A DNA stretch of 64,000 bases from Chitinophagaceae bacterium (GTDB taxonomy: Bacteria > Bacteroidota > Bacteroidia > Chitinophagales > Chitinophagaceae). Below are positions 48,025-56,751 of this stretch, one piece after another. The notes beneath the pieces are model-generated. The model saw only the letters and a program-made list of their open reading frames with translations, did not search any database and had not been told where the DNA came from. The stretch spans positions 1-64,000 of the forward strand of contig JAGFIS010000047.1 of assembly GCA_024103425.1 (NCBI GenBank). Reading direction: 5' to 3'. Made by a program: the position numbers and the translations under genes. Within the stretch, counting starts at the first letter, position 1, and the number at the start of each line of letters is the position of its first letter.

Positions 48025-48936
48025 TTGCTTTCTATAGTCATTCCCGTTTTTAACGAACAAGAGAATATTTCACCACTGTTAGCAGAGTTGAGATCGTATA
48101 CCGGAGCCAAGACCGAGTTTCTCTTCGTAGATGACGGTAGTACCGATGATACTGCTGCTGCTATTGAATCGGCAGCCCGGGAAGACAAAAGAGTCAAATG
48201 CATCGCGCTCAGCAGAAATTTTGGTCATCAAAACGCACTCATGGCTGGCCTGCACTACGCCAAAGGAGATACCATTATAATAATGGATGGCGATCTTCAG
48301 CACCCTCCAGAATTGATACCTCAAATGCTGGCGAAAATTGAGGAGGGATTCGACATTGTGCAAACAAAGCGAATCAGTACTGAGAAGATAGGCTTCAGTA
48401 AAAAGGTTTCTGCCAACTTATTCTACAGATTCCTAAACAGCATTTCAGATGTTAGAATCGAGCCGAATGCAGCCGACTTCAGGGCATTTACACGAAAGGT
48501 ACTGGACAACATCCTGAAGTTTGAAGAGCGGGATTTATTCCTGCGCGGAATTTTTAGTTGGGTAGGATTCAGTACTGCCACTATTGAGTTCACCGCACCA
48601 CGAAGAAAGTACGGACACTCTAAATATTCATTTGGCAAAATGCTACTCCTCGGTCTACGAGGGGTTACGTCTTTCAGTTTAAAGCCCTTGCGCATAGCTT
48701 TTCTTGTAGGCTGTTGCGTCTCACTCCTGGCATTTGGGATTGGCATTTATTACTTCTCTGTCTATTTTCAGGGGCGCACAGTTCCCGGGTGGATGTCGCT
48801 GATGACAGCAGTGCTATTCCTCGGTGGAATTCAATTGCTGGCCATCGGGTTATTGGGAGAGTATATGGCCGGAGTGCTGACTGAGTCCAAGAAAAGGCCT
48901 TTATTTCTCATCAAGAATACTCTAAATATCGAGTAG
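48025..48936 (+). CDS. Family 2 glycosyltransferase (DPM1/GtrB-like)
   Basis: 303 residues. GT-A domain (about 1-215): VIPVFNEQENI, FVDDGSTDDT, DGDLQHPPELI (DxD), then a basic AFTRKVLDN region. Two C-terminal membrane helices (about 230-285). Such enzymes transfer a sugar from a nucleotide donor to a polyprenyl phosphate. The start is TTG: an in-frame TAA lies at 48010 with no ATG between. It is followed by a YfhO-like membrane protein, which could use the lipid-linked sugar. Confidence 0.92.
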   Translation: MLSIVIPVFNEQENISPLLAELRSYTGAKTEFLFVDDGSTDDTAAAIESAAREDKRVKCIALSRNFGHQNALMAGLHYAKGDTIIIMDGDLQHPPELIPQMLAKIEEGFDIVQTKRISTEKIGFSKKVSANLFYRFLNSISDVRIEPNAADFRAFTRKVLDNILKFEERDLFLRGIFSWVGFSTATIEFTAPRRKYGHSKYSFGKMLLLGLRGVTSFSLKPLRIAFLVGCCVSLLAFGIGIYYFSVYFQGRTVPGWMSLMTAVLFLGGIQLLAIGLLGEYMAGVLTESKKRPLFLIKNTLNIE

Positions 48937-48983
48937 GCCTCTCAGTTTTTGGGTGCCTTTTGTGAAACTTTTACTTTTAACCA

Positions 48984-51086
48984 ATGCTGCAATCAGGGCA
49001 AAATAATACAGATCGGATAAAGGTTTTTCTTCTTTTCCTTGGTGTATTTCTGTTGGCATATCTGCCGGTCAGTTCTTTTCTGTTTTCTCTCAAGAATGAT
49101 TCTTTCAATAATTATTTTCCCCCTCGCTTTTTCCTGAGTGAAAGCCTAAGTGCCGGGCATATTCCTCTATGGTATCCGTATCTGAATTTCGGATATCCGT
49201 TATACGGGGATATGAACTCCGGTTTTATGAATCCCATTACATGGGTTATCGCCTCCACCGCCGGATATAATGCATACAGTTTTACAATGGAGACGCTCCT
49301 CTATATTTTCATCGGCGGGTTAGGCATGTACAAGCTGACGAGCTTTTGGGGCATTCGACGTAACATCGGCATAATAGCAGGGGTTGCCTTAATGTGTTCG
49401 GGTTATATGACGGGACACCTACAGCACATCAATTGGTTAAGTGGTGCTGCTTTTCTTCCGTGGTGTTTATTACTATTACTTCGGTATCTGAAATCACCAT
49501 CTCCAAAAAGAGGTATTGCAACGATTATCCTTTTCTATTTGCTGATATCATCTTCTCATCCTGGGATTATTATCGGGGCCTTTTATTTCTTTGCCGGGAT
49601 ATTATTTTTTCAGTTGTTCAATAAAGGAAAAAGCTCTTTTTGCATCAGGCTTGATAAAAGAAAGATTCTTTCCTTTATAATTCTATTATCAGGAGTTCTC
49701 CTTTTATCAGCCGGTCTTATTGCAGGATATTCCGACATTATACCTCAATTTACCCGTGGAGAAAGTGGCTCTTTTGCCGATTCGCCGGCTCACACTACCA
49801 GCATCCAATCGTGGATTAGTCTGTTGCTCCCGATGGCTGTTGCCAAAAAAGAAGTCTTCTTCAAATCTGACCTCTCATTAAGAAACAGTTACATGGGGCT
49901 TGTATTGCTGACCTTTCTTATCATCGCTCTTTTCGGCAAGAAAACTGCATGGCAGAAATACCTGCTTTGGTCCGGCTTCTTTTTCGTTTTGATTTCTTTG
50001 GGTGGCCCAATTAAGGGAGTAATCCAGAAAGTGTTTCCACTCGTTGATTATGTACGTTTAAGCGGTGAGTTTAGAATCTTTGCAATTCTTTCTTTTATAC
50101 TGACCGGGGCTATTGAAGCCGAAAAATATTTTTCCAACTCAACGACTCCCGCACTGATAAAAAGACGAGCTATCCAACTCCTCTTTGGGATTACGGCCCT
50201 TATTGTTCTTTGTGCTGCTGTAAAATTATTATACGGCAAAGACAGTATTCTGTTCATGATAAATGATGGCGGGATATCCGGCGGCTCACTGCCTCTCAGA
50301 TTAAAATATTTAATCGACCACCTAAGCCTTTACGATTGTATCCTGATACACGGTTGTATTCAGGCGCTTTTATTATGGTTTATCTACCGATCTCTCAAGA
50401 GCCGGAATTCTCGTAAACTGATGATTACAGGTTGCATCGATCTTATTATAGCTTCTCTATTGATTATTCCTTTTACAGGCGCCGGCAAGACCTCACCGAC
50501 AAAAGTTCAGTCTGTCATTGCACAGTCCCCGGCAGGTATTCCTATACCACCACTACATCCTATCCGTGATAACTCAGACATCAGCAACAAAGAAAGAGAA
50601 CTTATCCTAAGCTGGTCAATGTATAACAAAGAGATAGGGACAGTGCAGGAGGTACCTTATCCCATCCGGTTAAAACATTCCGCAGAACTCTTCCAAGAAG
50701 ACACTCTGTTATTGGACTCAGCTTACTTCAGTAAACCTTTTATCTATCTGAAACACTCCGGTGGCTCCTTTCCGATACGGATCGTTTCTTTCGCGCCGGG
50801 AAGAATTGTAGTCAATATCCGGACAAAAGTTATCGACACCCTTGTTCTGCAACAGAACTTTTATCCTTACTGGCGAGCGACTGTTAATGACAGTCCTGCT
50901 ACAATCATCAGAGAGGGACCGGCGTTCATGAGTGTACCGGTTCCGGCAAAAGACAGCAACATAATCTTCAGCTTTGAACCTGCTGGTATTACCAGGGCTT
51001 TAGGTTTCAGTCTTGCATTTCTTATTATTCTCCTTATTGCACTTTCTGTTCTATTCTTCAGAAAGAGTTCGGGCAAACCTAACTAA
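48984..51086 (+). CDS. YfhO-like multi-span membrane protein
   Basis: 700 residues. About a dozen membrane segments over residues 10-500, a first loop with FPPRFFLSES and HIPLWYPYLNFGYPLYGDMN typical of YfhO proteins, then a beta-rich C-terminal soluble region (about 510-670) and a final membrane helix. YfhO of Gram-positives glycosylates lipoteichoic acid. It lies 47 bp after a GT2 gene that may supply its polyprenyl-sugar donor. The acceptor in this organism is unknown. Confidence 0.86.
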   Translation: MLQSGQNNTDRIKVFLLFLGVFLLAYLPVSSFLFSLKNDSFNNYFPPRFFLSESLSAGHIPLWYPYLNFGYPLYGDMNSGFMNPITWVIASTAGYNAYSFTMETLLYIFIGGLGMYKLTSFWGIRRNIGIIAGVALMCSGYMTGHLQHINWLSGAAFLPWCLLLLLRYLKSPSPKRGIATIILFYLLISSSHPGIIIGAFYFFAGILFFQLFNKGKSSFCIRLDKRKILSFIILLSGVLLLSAGLIAGYSDIIPQFTRGESGSFADSPAHTTSIQSWISLLLPMAVAKKEVFFKSDLSLRNSYMGLVLLTFLIIALFGKKTAWQKYLLWSGFFFVLISLGGPIKGVIQKVFPLVDYVRLSGEFRIFAILSFILTGAIEAEKYFSNSTTPALIKRRAIQLLFGITALIVLCAAVKLLYGKDSILFMINDGGISGGSLPLRLKYLIDHLSLYDCILIHGCIQALLLWFIYRSLKSRNSRKLMITGCIDLIIASLLIIPFTGAGKTSPTKVQSVIAQSPAGIPIPPLHPIRDNSDISNKERELILSWSMYNKEIGTVQEVPYPIRLKHSAELFQEDTLLLDSAYFSKPFIYLKHSGGSFPIRIVSFAPGRIVVNIRTKVIDTLVLQQNFYPYWRATVNDSPATIIREGPAFMSVPVPAKDSNIIFSFEPAGITRALGFSLAFLIILLIALSVLFFRKSSGKPN

Positions 51087-51161
51087 TAAAAAAACATGAG
51101 GGTGAGTCATCAGCTGGAAATATCAGACAGCCCTTCCTGGGCACTCATTAACCTAAAAGAA

Positions 51162-51380
51162 CTATCGGAGAATTCCGTAGAAAAATCTATCCGGATCTCC
51201 AATAGGATATAATCCTCCTAATAAATCCAGACCTGATCCCTCGGCCCAATCAATCTTAAACGATGCATCATCAAAATAGTCAACAATCTCACTTCCAATC
51301 AGGGCGATACGAGTATTCCAATTGGAATTTGAAATACTCGGAATATAATTTGACAGGGTTATAACATCTCCCTTTATCAC
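51162..51380 (-). CDS. Small hypothetical protein or gene fragment
   Basis: 72 residues from a GTG at 51380. The same frame continues open upstream for about 17 codons (through TYIYSAEYA) into the end of the VanZ gene, with no ATG. The sequence (NTRIALIGSEIVDYFDDASF, then LDLLGGLYPIGDPDRFFYG) looks protein-like but matches no family I know. It is probably either a short real gene or the 3' remnant of a larger one. Confidence 0.35.
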   Translation of the reverse strand: MIKGDVITLSNYIPSISNSNWNTRIALIGSEIVDYFDDASFKIDWAEGSGLDLLGGLYPIGDPDRFFYGILR

Positions 51381-51423
51381 ACAGGCATACTCTGCACTAT
51401 ATATATACGTATATTTTCCTAAT

Positions 51424-51816
51424 TCAGAAATATGCTTTTAGAAATTTGCGCACAAGATAAACAGTGATAATGACACCACACGAATCTGCCACCCAGTCCC
51501 AGATATCAAAAGACCGGCCGGGGATAAAATACAACTGAATGAATTCTGTAACGATACCGTATATAACAGCAGCAGCGGCTATAATAACAAGCCATTTGTT
51601 TTTGAAAGATACCGTCGCATCCGAAAAGAGCAATGGTTTAAAAACCAGAAAAACAAGAACAGCAAATAGAAAAAAATGGACAGCTTTATCTACATGTAAG
51701 CGCTCCATCCACCCAATAGAGGGAACTTCCTTTCCCGGAAGGTAGAAAAGAAAACAGAGAATGATAAACCAGATAATTGCAGGAAGGAATCCTTTAAAAG
51801 GAATTCTTGGTTTCAC
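51424..51816 (-). CDS. VanZ-family membrane protein
   Basis: 130 residues with four membrane helices. The family pattern is visible: an N-terminal WFIILCFLFYLPGKE, DKAVHFFLFAVLVFL with conserved K and H, and YGIVTEFIQLYFIPGRSFDIWD in parts (EFIQ, GRSFDIWD). Function unknown; some relatives confer teicoplanin resistance. It follows gcvH by 10 bp in the same operon. Confidence 0.9.
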   Translation of the reverse strand: MKPRIPFKGFLPAIIWFIILCFLFYLPGKEVPSIGWMERLHVDKAVHFFLFAVLVFLVFKPLLFSDATVSFKNKWLVIIAAAAVIYGIVTEFIQLYFIPGRSFDIWDWVADSCGVIITVYLVRKFLKAYF

Positions 51817-51826
51817 AGCCGTTAGC

Positions 51827-52207
51827 TTAAGCTGATATCATTTCGTCGTATGCAGCTGCATCCATCAGACCATCGACATCAGCAGGATTGTCAACTTTCA
51901 TTTTGATTATCCAGCCTTCTCCATAAGGAGCAGTATTGATGAGAGCGGGATCACTTTCCAGCGCAGTATTTACTTCTGTGATTGTACCCGAAACAGGTAA
52001 AAAGAGGGTGCTTACAGTCTTAACAGAGTCGATAGAACCGAAGGAATCTCCTGCAGAAAGCGTCTTGCCAACGGCTTCCACTTCCACATAAACCACATCG
52101 CCCAACTCATCCTGAGCAAACTCGGTAATACCTACTGTGGCGGTATCTCCGTCTAATAATAACCACTCGTGATCTTTTGAATACTTTAAGTTCTGCGGAC
52201 TACTCAT
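51827..52207 (-). CDS. gcvH: Glycine cleavage system H protein
   Basis: 126 residues. It carries the lipoyl arm that shuttles the aminomethyl group between the P, T and L proteins. Lipoyl-lysine region FGSIDSVKTVSTLFLPVSG (Lys near 63), N-terminal YSKDHEWL, and C-terminal PYGEGWIIKMKV. Most relatives have ESVKAVS, so D and T here are conservative changes. The P and T genes are not in the window. Confidence 0.96.
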   Translation of the reverse strand: MSSPQNLKYSKDHEWLLLDGDTATVGITEFAQDELGDVVYVEVEAVGKTLSAGDSFGSIDSVKTVSTLFLPVSGTITEVNTALESDPALINTAPYGEGWIIKMKVDNPADVDGLMDAAAYDEMISA

Positions 52208-52550
52208 TACTGTGTAATTTTTATTCTGAAAAATGAAGTTGCAAGTTAAATAATATTATTGCGATAACCTTTTTTACTGACACTAATTTTATGTTATTGT
52301 AAAATCAGGAGAAATTTATTTCACGACTTGCTCTTCGGCTAAATACTCTGTAAGTCAATACCGGCACGCGTTTCACCTATTTTATATCCGACCATAATCA
52401 TTTACAAACGGCTATATTCGTCTATAAATGACTAAAAACCGACTACCGTTTTTCGCTACCACCATCTTTGTCCTGTCGTTGCAATCAAGCATCGCAAAAC
52501 AAACAATCTTTTTTTAACCCGCTCCTACAACGAGCACAAATTTTAGAATC
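52208..52550. other. Divergent gcvH/ssb intergenic region
   Basis: 343 bp, AT-rich, with no gene. CATCTTTG near 52467, close to TAnnTTTG, could be the ssb -7 box, about 75 nt before its ATG. No riboswitch was recognised upstream of gcvH; a conserved glycine-riboswitch core was not seen. Confidence 0.4.
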
Positions 52551-52916
52551 ATGAACGCATTAAGGAACAAGGTACAATTGATCGGCAACATTGGCAAAGC
52601 ACCGGAGTTTAGAACTTTCGAGAGCGGAAAGAAAATGGCCAAATTCTCACTTGCCACTAACGAAACCTATCGCAACTCAAATGGCGACCGCGTAACAGAA
52701 ACCCAGTGGCATAATATTATAGCGTGGGGTAAGGTTGCCGAAATAGCCGAAGAAATCCTCGATAAGGGAACCGAAGTGGCTATCGAAGGTAAACTCACCA
52801 ACAACAGTTATGTCGACAAGAACGGAGTGAAAAGATACTTCACCCAGGTACAGGCTAACCAACTGCTGCTGGTTGGTAAGAAAAGCGGAGAGGGAGAAGC
52901 TGTTGAAAAAAACTAA
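52551..52916 (+). CDS. ssb: Single-stranded DNA-binding protein
   Basis: 121 residues forming one OB fold: NKVQLIGNIGKAPEFRTFES, AKFSLATNETYRN, ETQWHNIIAWGKVAEIAEE and IEGKLTNNSYVDKNGVKRY. It lacks the glycine/proline linker and the acidic tip (DDDIPF type) through which the main SSB recruits partners. It may therefore be a secondary SSB, with the main copy elsewhere. Confidence 0.93.
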   Translation: MNALRNKVQLIGNIGKAPEFRTFESGKKMAKFSLATNETYRNSNGDRVTETQWHNIIAWGKVAEIAEEILDKGTEVAIEGKLTNNSYVDKNGVKRYFTQVQANQLLLVGKKSGEGEAVEKN

Positions 52917-52933
52917 TACGGCTTATCCATCCC

Positions 52934-52972
52934 AAACAAAAGGAGGCTCTTATCGGAGCCTCTTTTTGTTTC
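52934..52972. terminator. Bidirectional intrinsic terminator
   Basis: AAACAAAAGGAGGCTC pairs with GAGCCTCTTTTTGTTT across TTATCG. It sits between ssb and the convergent coiled-coil gene. Confidence 0.88.
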
Positions 52973-53001
52973 TTTTTTACAAACTACTTTAACCGTGGAC
53001 A

Positions 53002-53967
53002 CTACTTAAACCTAACGGTGCCATGACCGATCTGGAACCCGTTGTTATATACTTCTACCTTGTAATCGCCGGTTTTAAAATTACTGTCCTGACCCCACTC
53101 TACCACCACCTCCTGCTTCATTCCCTGCACGTAATTAATATTAAGCCTCTTGGTGAAGAAATGTTCGACACCATCTCTCGTCCTGAATCTTCCTGAACCA
53201 AATGCATCCACAGCCACAGGTTGGCCATCGGGTGTCATAATCACGACATAGATGTCTTTCTCTCCACTCGGGGTAATCCTGTTTTCATCCAGATCAAAAG
53301 TGATCCGGATTTTATCTACCCTCTTGGCTCTGGTAACCTCTTTCTCTTTGCCTCTGTTCCTTTCCTTTATCCCGATAATTTTAAAATTACTGGCGTGCAG
53401 TGTTGAGCCAATGTCAATCACACTTTCTTTTTCGCGGATAACGGTTGTTGCGCTGTCGTAAATTTTCAGTGCAGAATCACGCTCCGAAGTAATGACCACA
53501 TTCCGCTCAGAAAGTGCTTTATTCTCCCTTTTCAGTTGTTCTATCTCTGCCGCAAAGACGTCGATATTTCCTTTCAGTTCTCCTATCAGCCTGCGAGCTT
53601 CATCCAGTTGTGCTTCCGTAGCTTTTTCATCTTTCAGAATAGCCTCAATCCTGTTCTTTAGCGCTGTAATCTCTTTATCCTTCGCCTGCAACATTCCGGC
53701 TGCCTGAACATTCTCGGTTTTCAAAGCATCCAGCCTGAGCGTTGCATCATTCAGTTCGTTTTGCAACTCATTTCTTGCAGAGTCAACCGTCTTGACCTGC
53801 TCTGCCAGTTCCTGCTTTTCCTGTTTGTTTTTATTGTTATCGTAAATAATGTATCCCCATGTACCTAACAGGGCTATTACAAGTGCTGCAGTCAGAATAT
53901 TTCTGCCTTTGCCCTTCTTCTCTTCCGGCATTTCCTGATTTTTTTCGGGCATGTTATCCTGTTCCAT
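53002..53967 (-). CDS. Membrane-anchored coiled-coil protein
   Basis: 321 residues. A short charged N-terminus, one membrane helix (about 24-43, ILTAALVIALLGTWGYIIY) and a coiled coil (about 48-190) rich in E, K, L and A are followed by a beta-rich C-terminal domain (about 200-321, KIRITFDLDENRITPSGEKD). The domain is probably periplasmic. No named family is recognised. Convergent with ssb, divergent from holA. Confidence 0.78.
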   Translation of the reverse strand: MEQDNMPEKNQEMPEEKKGKGRNILTAALVIALLGTWGYIIYDNNKNKQEKQELAEQVKTVDSARNELQNELNDATLRLDALKTENVQAAGMLQAKDKEITALKNRIEAILKDEKATEAQLDEARRLIGELKGNIDVFAAEIEQLKRENKALSERNVVITSERDSALKIYDSATTVIREKESVIDIGSTLHASNFKIIGIKERNRGKEKEVTRAKRVDKIRITFDLDENRITPSGEKDIYVVIMTPDGQPVAVDAFGSGRFRTRDGVEHFFTKRLNINYVQGMKQEVVVEWGQDSNFKTGDYKVEVYNNGFQIGHGTVRFK

Positions 53968-54080
53968 TTTCTTGTATTTAAGTTTTAAGGAATCACAGTT
54001 TTGGTACCACTCAGACGGTGGTTTTTCAAAATTACAGAGTTTGTTGAGAAATATATCCTAATTCTATTCTTTATTGGCTC

Positions 54081-54088
54081 TATCTTTG
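54081..54088 (+). promoter_or_regulatory. -7 box 5 nt before holA start
   Basis: TATCTTTG matches TAnnTTTG and ends 5 nt before the ATG at 54094, suggesting a leaderless mRNA and supporting this start. No clear -33 element. Confidence 0.5.
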
Positions 54089-54093
54089 TTTCA

Positions 54094-55092
54094 ATGGCAG
54101 AAGCATCTATCATCGATGGATGGAAATCTAAAAAATACCATCCCATCTACTGGTTAGAGGGAAATGAAGATTACTTCATTGATGAAATCGTGTACTATGC
54201 AGAGCACAAGCTGCTGCCTGAAGAGCAGGCGCCGTTCAATCTTACTGTTCTGTACGGAAAAGATGCCGATTGGTCTGAGGTTTTAAATGCGTGTAAGCGT
54301 TATCCGGTATCAGCCGATAAGCAGGTTGTACTGTTGAAAGAAGGGCAGCAAATGAGGGATTTAGACAAGCTGGAACCTTATTTCGAAAAACCCAACGAAG
54401 CTACAATTTTCGTGATCAGCTATAAGGGTAAAACTCTCGATGGGCGTACCAAGCTTGCCAAAACAATAAAGAAAAACGGCATCATCTTTACCAGCAAAAA
54501 AATCTACGATAACCTGCTGCCCGCATGGACTAACGGTTATATTCAATCTAAAGACTTCCGTATTGAGCCTAAAGCTTTATCGCTTCTGGTCGACCACATC
54601 GGCAACGATCTGTCAAGAATTACCAATGAAGTTAATAAGCTGACTTTAAATATCGATAAAAACCGGTCAATTACCGAAGATGATATTGAGAAATACATCG
54701 GCATCAGCAAAGACTATAATATCTTCGAATTGCAGGAAGCACTGAGTTTCAAAAACAGAGCGAAGGCTATCCGCATTGTTCAGTATATGGAGTCGAATCC
54801 TAAAGCGATGCCGATTCAAAAGCTCCTGCCATCCCTTTATGGTTACTTTACAAAACTGATGATTGTGGCTCAGCTTGGCGACAGGAGTGACAATACTCTG
54901 CGTGCACACTTTTACAATAATCCCGCCGCTATCAGCCAGGCAGTTGCCGCATTGCGAAACTACTCATTCAAGGATATGGAGAATGCTTTGATTCTCCTAC
55001 ACCACTACAATCTGAAGACGATTGGCATCGATTCGTACACAAATTCTCCCGGCTCCCTGCTGAAAGAACTGGTCTATAAAATAATGGAATAA
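54094..55092 (+). CDS. holA: DNA polymerase III delta subunit
   Basis: 332 residues from the ATG at 54094; a TTG at 54001 adds 31 residues that do not look like the family. Clamp-loader subunit delta opens the beta clamp. Seen: YWLEGNEDYFIDEIVYYAE at the start, VVLLKEGQQM, FVISYKGKTLDGRTKLAK, LVDHIGNDLSRITNEVNKL and a C-terminal helical domain (PIQKLLPSLYGYFTKLMIV). AAA-fold without a functional P-loop, as usual for delta. Confidence 0.9.
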   Translation: MAEASIIDGWKSKKYHPIYWLEGNEDYFIDEIVYYAEHKLLPEEQAPFNLTVLYGKDADWSEVLNACKRYPVSADKQVVLLKEGQQMRDLDKLEPYFEKPNEATIFVISYKGKTLDGRTKLAKTIKKNGIIFTSKKIYDNLLPAWTNGYIQSKDFRIEPKALSLLVDHIGNDLSRITNEVNKLTLNIDKNRSITEDDIEKYIGISKDYNIFELQEALSFKNRAKAIRIVQYMESNPKAMPIQKLLPSLYGYFTKLMIVAQLGDRSDNTLRAHFYNNPAAISQAVAALRNYSFKDMENALILLHHYNLKTIGIDSYTNSPGSLLKELVYKIME

Positions 55093-55098
55093 CGAGAG

Positions 55099-55761
55099 CT
55101 ATTTTACCTTCTTACGGATCCGGCTCAATGTCTCCAACTTCATACCCAGATAGGAGGCGATGTATTTGAGCGGGATTCTATTCAACAACTCTCCACGATA
55201 TTCGATAAACCTGCGGTAACGAGCCTCAGCCGATGGTATGCGACTAATGTAAGCCCGCTCTTCGGCCTCACGGTAATTCAACGAAACTACCAAACGTGCT
55301 ATACGATTCGCCTCAGGATACTTATCATACACATAATCAAGAGTCTCGCTGTTTATTCTGACGAGAATCGCGTCTTCAATCACTTCAAGTTCCTCATTAG
55401 AAGGTACAGGTAATTCAAAGTTTCTGATAGTTCCTACCATCTCGCCCTCTTCTGCAATCCAGGTGGTGATATTCTGGCTACCATACTTCATGTATCCTCT
55501 TACCACCCCTTTTATAATAAAGAAGACATTAGAATTATTCTCACCTGATTTCACAAGGATGCTTCCTTTCTTTTTTCTCAACAATTCGGAGTGATTGAAT
55601 AAATACTTCTCGGCAGGAGGGATAGGTTGTCCGAACGACCTTAGAAAAGTAGAAAACTTACGAAGGTATTTAACATCCTCCTCGTCATGAACACGGCTTC
55701 CTTTGTCTGCGCTCTTCTTCCCCGGGGCAGCGTTTTTCCCCTCACGCATTTTGCTATTCAT
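55099..55761 (-). CDS. Crp/Fnr-family transcription regulator
   Basis: 220 residues. A basic N-terminal extension (about 1-35) precedes a cyclic-nucleotide-binding-type beta barrel (about 55-145, KKKGSILVKSGENNSNVFFI) and a C-terminal winged helix (about 165-220, IPLKYIASYLGMKLETLSRI). It lacks FNR-type iron-sulfur cysteines. The effector is unknown. It is divergent from gldC; two perfect palindromes between them are candidate operators. Confidence 0.9.
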   Translation of the reverse strand: MNSKMREGKNAAPGKKSADKGSRVHDEEDVKYLRKFSTFLRSFGQPIPPAEKYLFNHSELLRKKKGSILVKSGENNSNVFFIIKGVVRGYMKYGSQNITTWIAEEGEMVGTIRNFELPVPSNEELEVIEDAILVRINSETLDYVYDKYPEANRIARLVVSLNYREAEERAYISRIPSAEARYRRFIEYRGELLNRIPLKYIASYLGMKLETLSRIRKKVK

Positions 55762-55802
55762 TCCTGCTATGTTTCACTAAAAGCAAATATTAAATCTCAA
55801 AA

Positions 55803-55831
55803 ATATGTATTTTATACATATTACACGTGTA
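55803..55831. promoter_or_regulatory. Two palindromes between crp-like gene and gldC
   Basis: ATATGTAT-TTT-ATACATAT (55803-55821) and TACACGTGTA (55822-55831) are perfect inverted repeats placed side by side, 16 bp upstream of the gldC -7 box. They could bind the adjacent Crp/Fnr-type regulator. Confidence 0.5.
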
Positions 55832-55846
55832 TATTCTGAATCTGTT

Positions 55847-55854
55847 TACTTTTG
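55847..55854 (+). promoter_or_regulatory. -7 box 5 nt before gldC start
   Basis: TACTTTTG matches TAnnTTTG and ends 5 nt before the ATG at 55860, as at holA and the gene at 31106. This implies a leaderless or near-leaderless transcript. Confidence 0.55.
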
Positions 55855-55859
55855 CGCCA

Positions 55860-56207
55860 ATGAAAGAATCGTATATCAATATCAAGGTAACACTGGATCA
55901 GGATAAGGTACCTCATGACATCCAGTGGAGTGCAACGGACAGTACGGCACAAGACACACAGCACGCAAAAGCCATGCTTCTGGCTTTTTGGGATGATAAT
56001 GAAAAATCAGCCCTCAGAATTGATCTCTGGAATAAGGATATGACAATGGATGAAATGGCTGATTTCTTTTATCAGGTCCTGGTAACCATGGGAGATACCT
56101 TTAACAGAGCTACCGGTAAAGCAGAATTAGTGAATGACCTGAAGAAGTTTGCAAACGAATTCCATTCGAAATACGAAGAACTGGAGTACGGCGAAAAGAA
56201 GAAATAA
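55860..56207 (+). CDS. gldC: Gliding motility protein GldC
   Basis: 115 residues from the ATG at 55860; an upstream GTG (55827) would place the start before the promoter box. IQWSATDSTAQDTQHAKAML, then FWDDNEKSALRIDLWNKDMT, DEMADFFYQVLVTMGDT and ATGKAELVNDLKKFA match GldC. In Flavobacterium GldC contributes to gliding but is not essential. It has no signal peptide. It is probably expressed with the Crp/Fnr-linked promoter region. Confidence 0.92.
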   Translation: MKESYINIKVTLDQDKVPHDIQWSATDSTAQDTQHAKAMLLAFWDDNEKSALRIDLWNKDMTMDEMADFFYQVLVTMGDTFNRATGKAELVNDLKKFANEFHSKYEELEYGEKKK

Positions 56208-56281
56208 AATATCCCGTGACGAAAAGGCGTCTGTTCCTCTTGAGTAAACGGGCCCAAAGCCCTCTAATTAAAATAATTGCT

Positions 56282-56737
56282 ATGTCTTTAGAACAACAAG
56301 TGGCTGATGGTATTAAAAAAGCCATGCTGGCCCACGACGAAGCTACACTCAGAACTCTGCGCGATATCAAGTCGGCTATTCTCCTCTTAAAAACATCTGA
56401 AGGGTTTTCGGGAGAAATTTCAAAAGAAGATGAATTGAAAATGCTGCAAAAAATGGTAAAGCAGAGAAAAGACTCTCTTGATATCTATGAAAAGCAGGGA
56501 CGAGAGGATCTGGCATCAAAAGAACGAGAAGAAATTTCTGTCATCGAAGGCTTCCTGCCTAAGCAAATGAGCGTAGAAGAAATAAAAGCAGAGGTAACAA
56601 AGGTCATCAGTAGCACAGGAGCCTCTTCAATGGCTGATATAGGTAAGGTAATGGGTATTATTAATAAACAGCTTGCAGGCAGGGCTGACGGAAAGACGAT
56701 TGCTACAATCGTAAAGGCAGCTTTATCCGGCGATTAA
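56282..56737 (+). CDS. GatB/YqeY-domain protein
   Basis: 151 residues from the ATG at 56282. One YqeY domain: MSLEQQVADGIKKAMLAHDE, LRTLRDIKSAI, EISVIEGFLPKQMS and IGKVMGIINKQLAGRADG. This is the tRNA-binding tail domain of GatB as a free protein; its role may be in tRNA handling but is not established. The CvpA-family gene follows by 14 bp, a common pairing. Confidence 0.93.
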   Translation: MSLEQQVADGIKKAMLAHDEATLRTLRDIKSAILLLKTSEGFSGEISKEDELKMLQKMVKQRKDSLDIYEKQGREDLASKEREEISVIEGFLPKQMSVEEIKAEVTKVISSTGASSMADIGKVMGIINKQLAGRADGKTIATIVKAALSGD

Positions 56738-56751
56738 AAACCTGATAGCCA

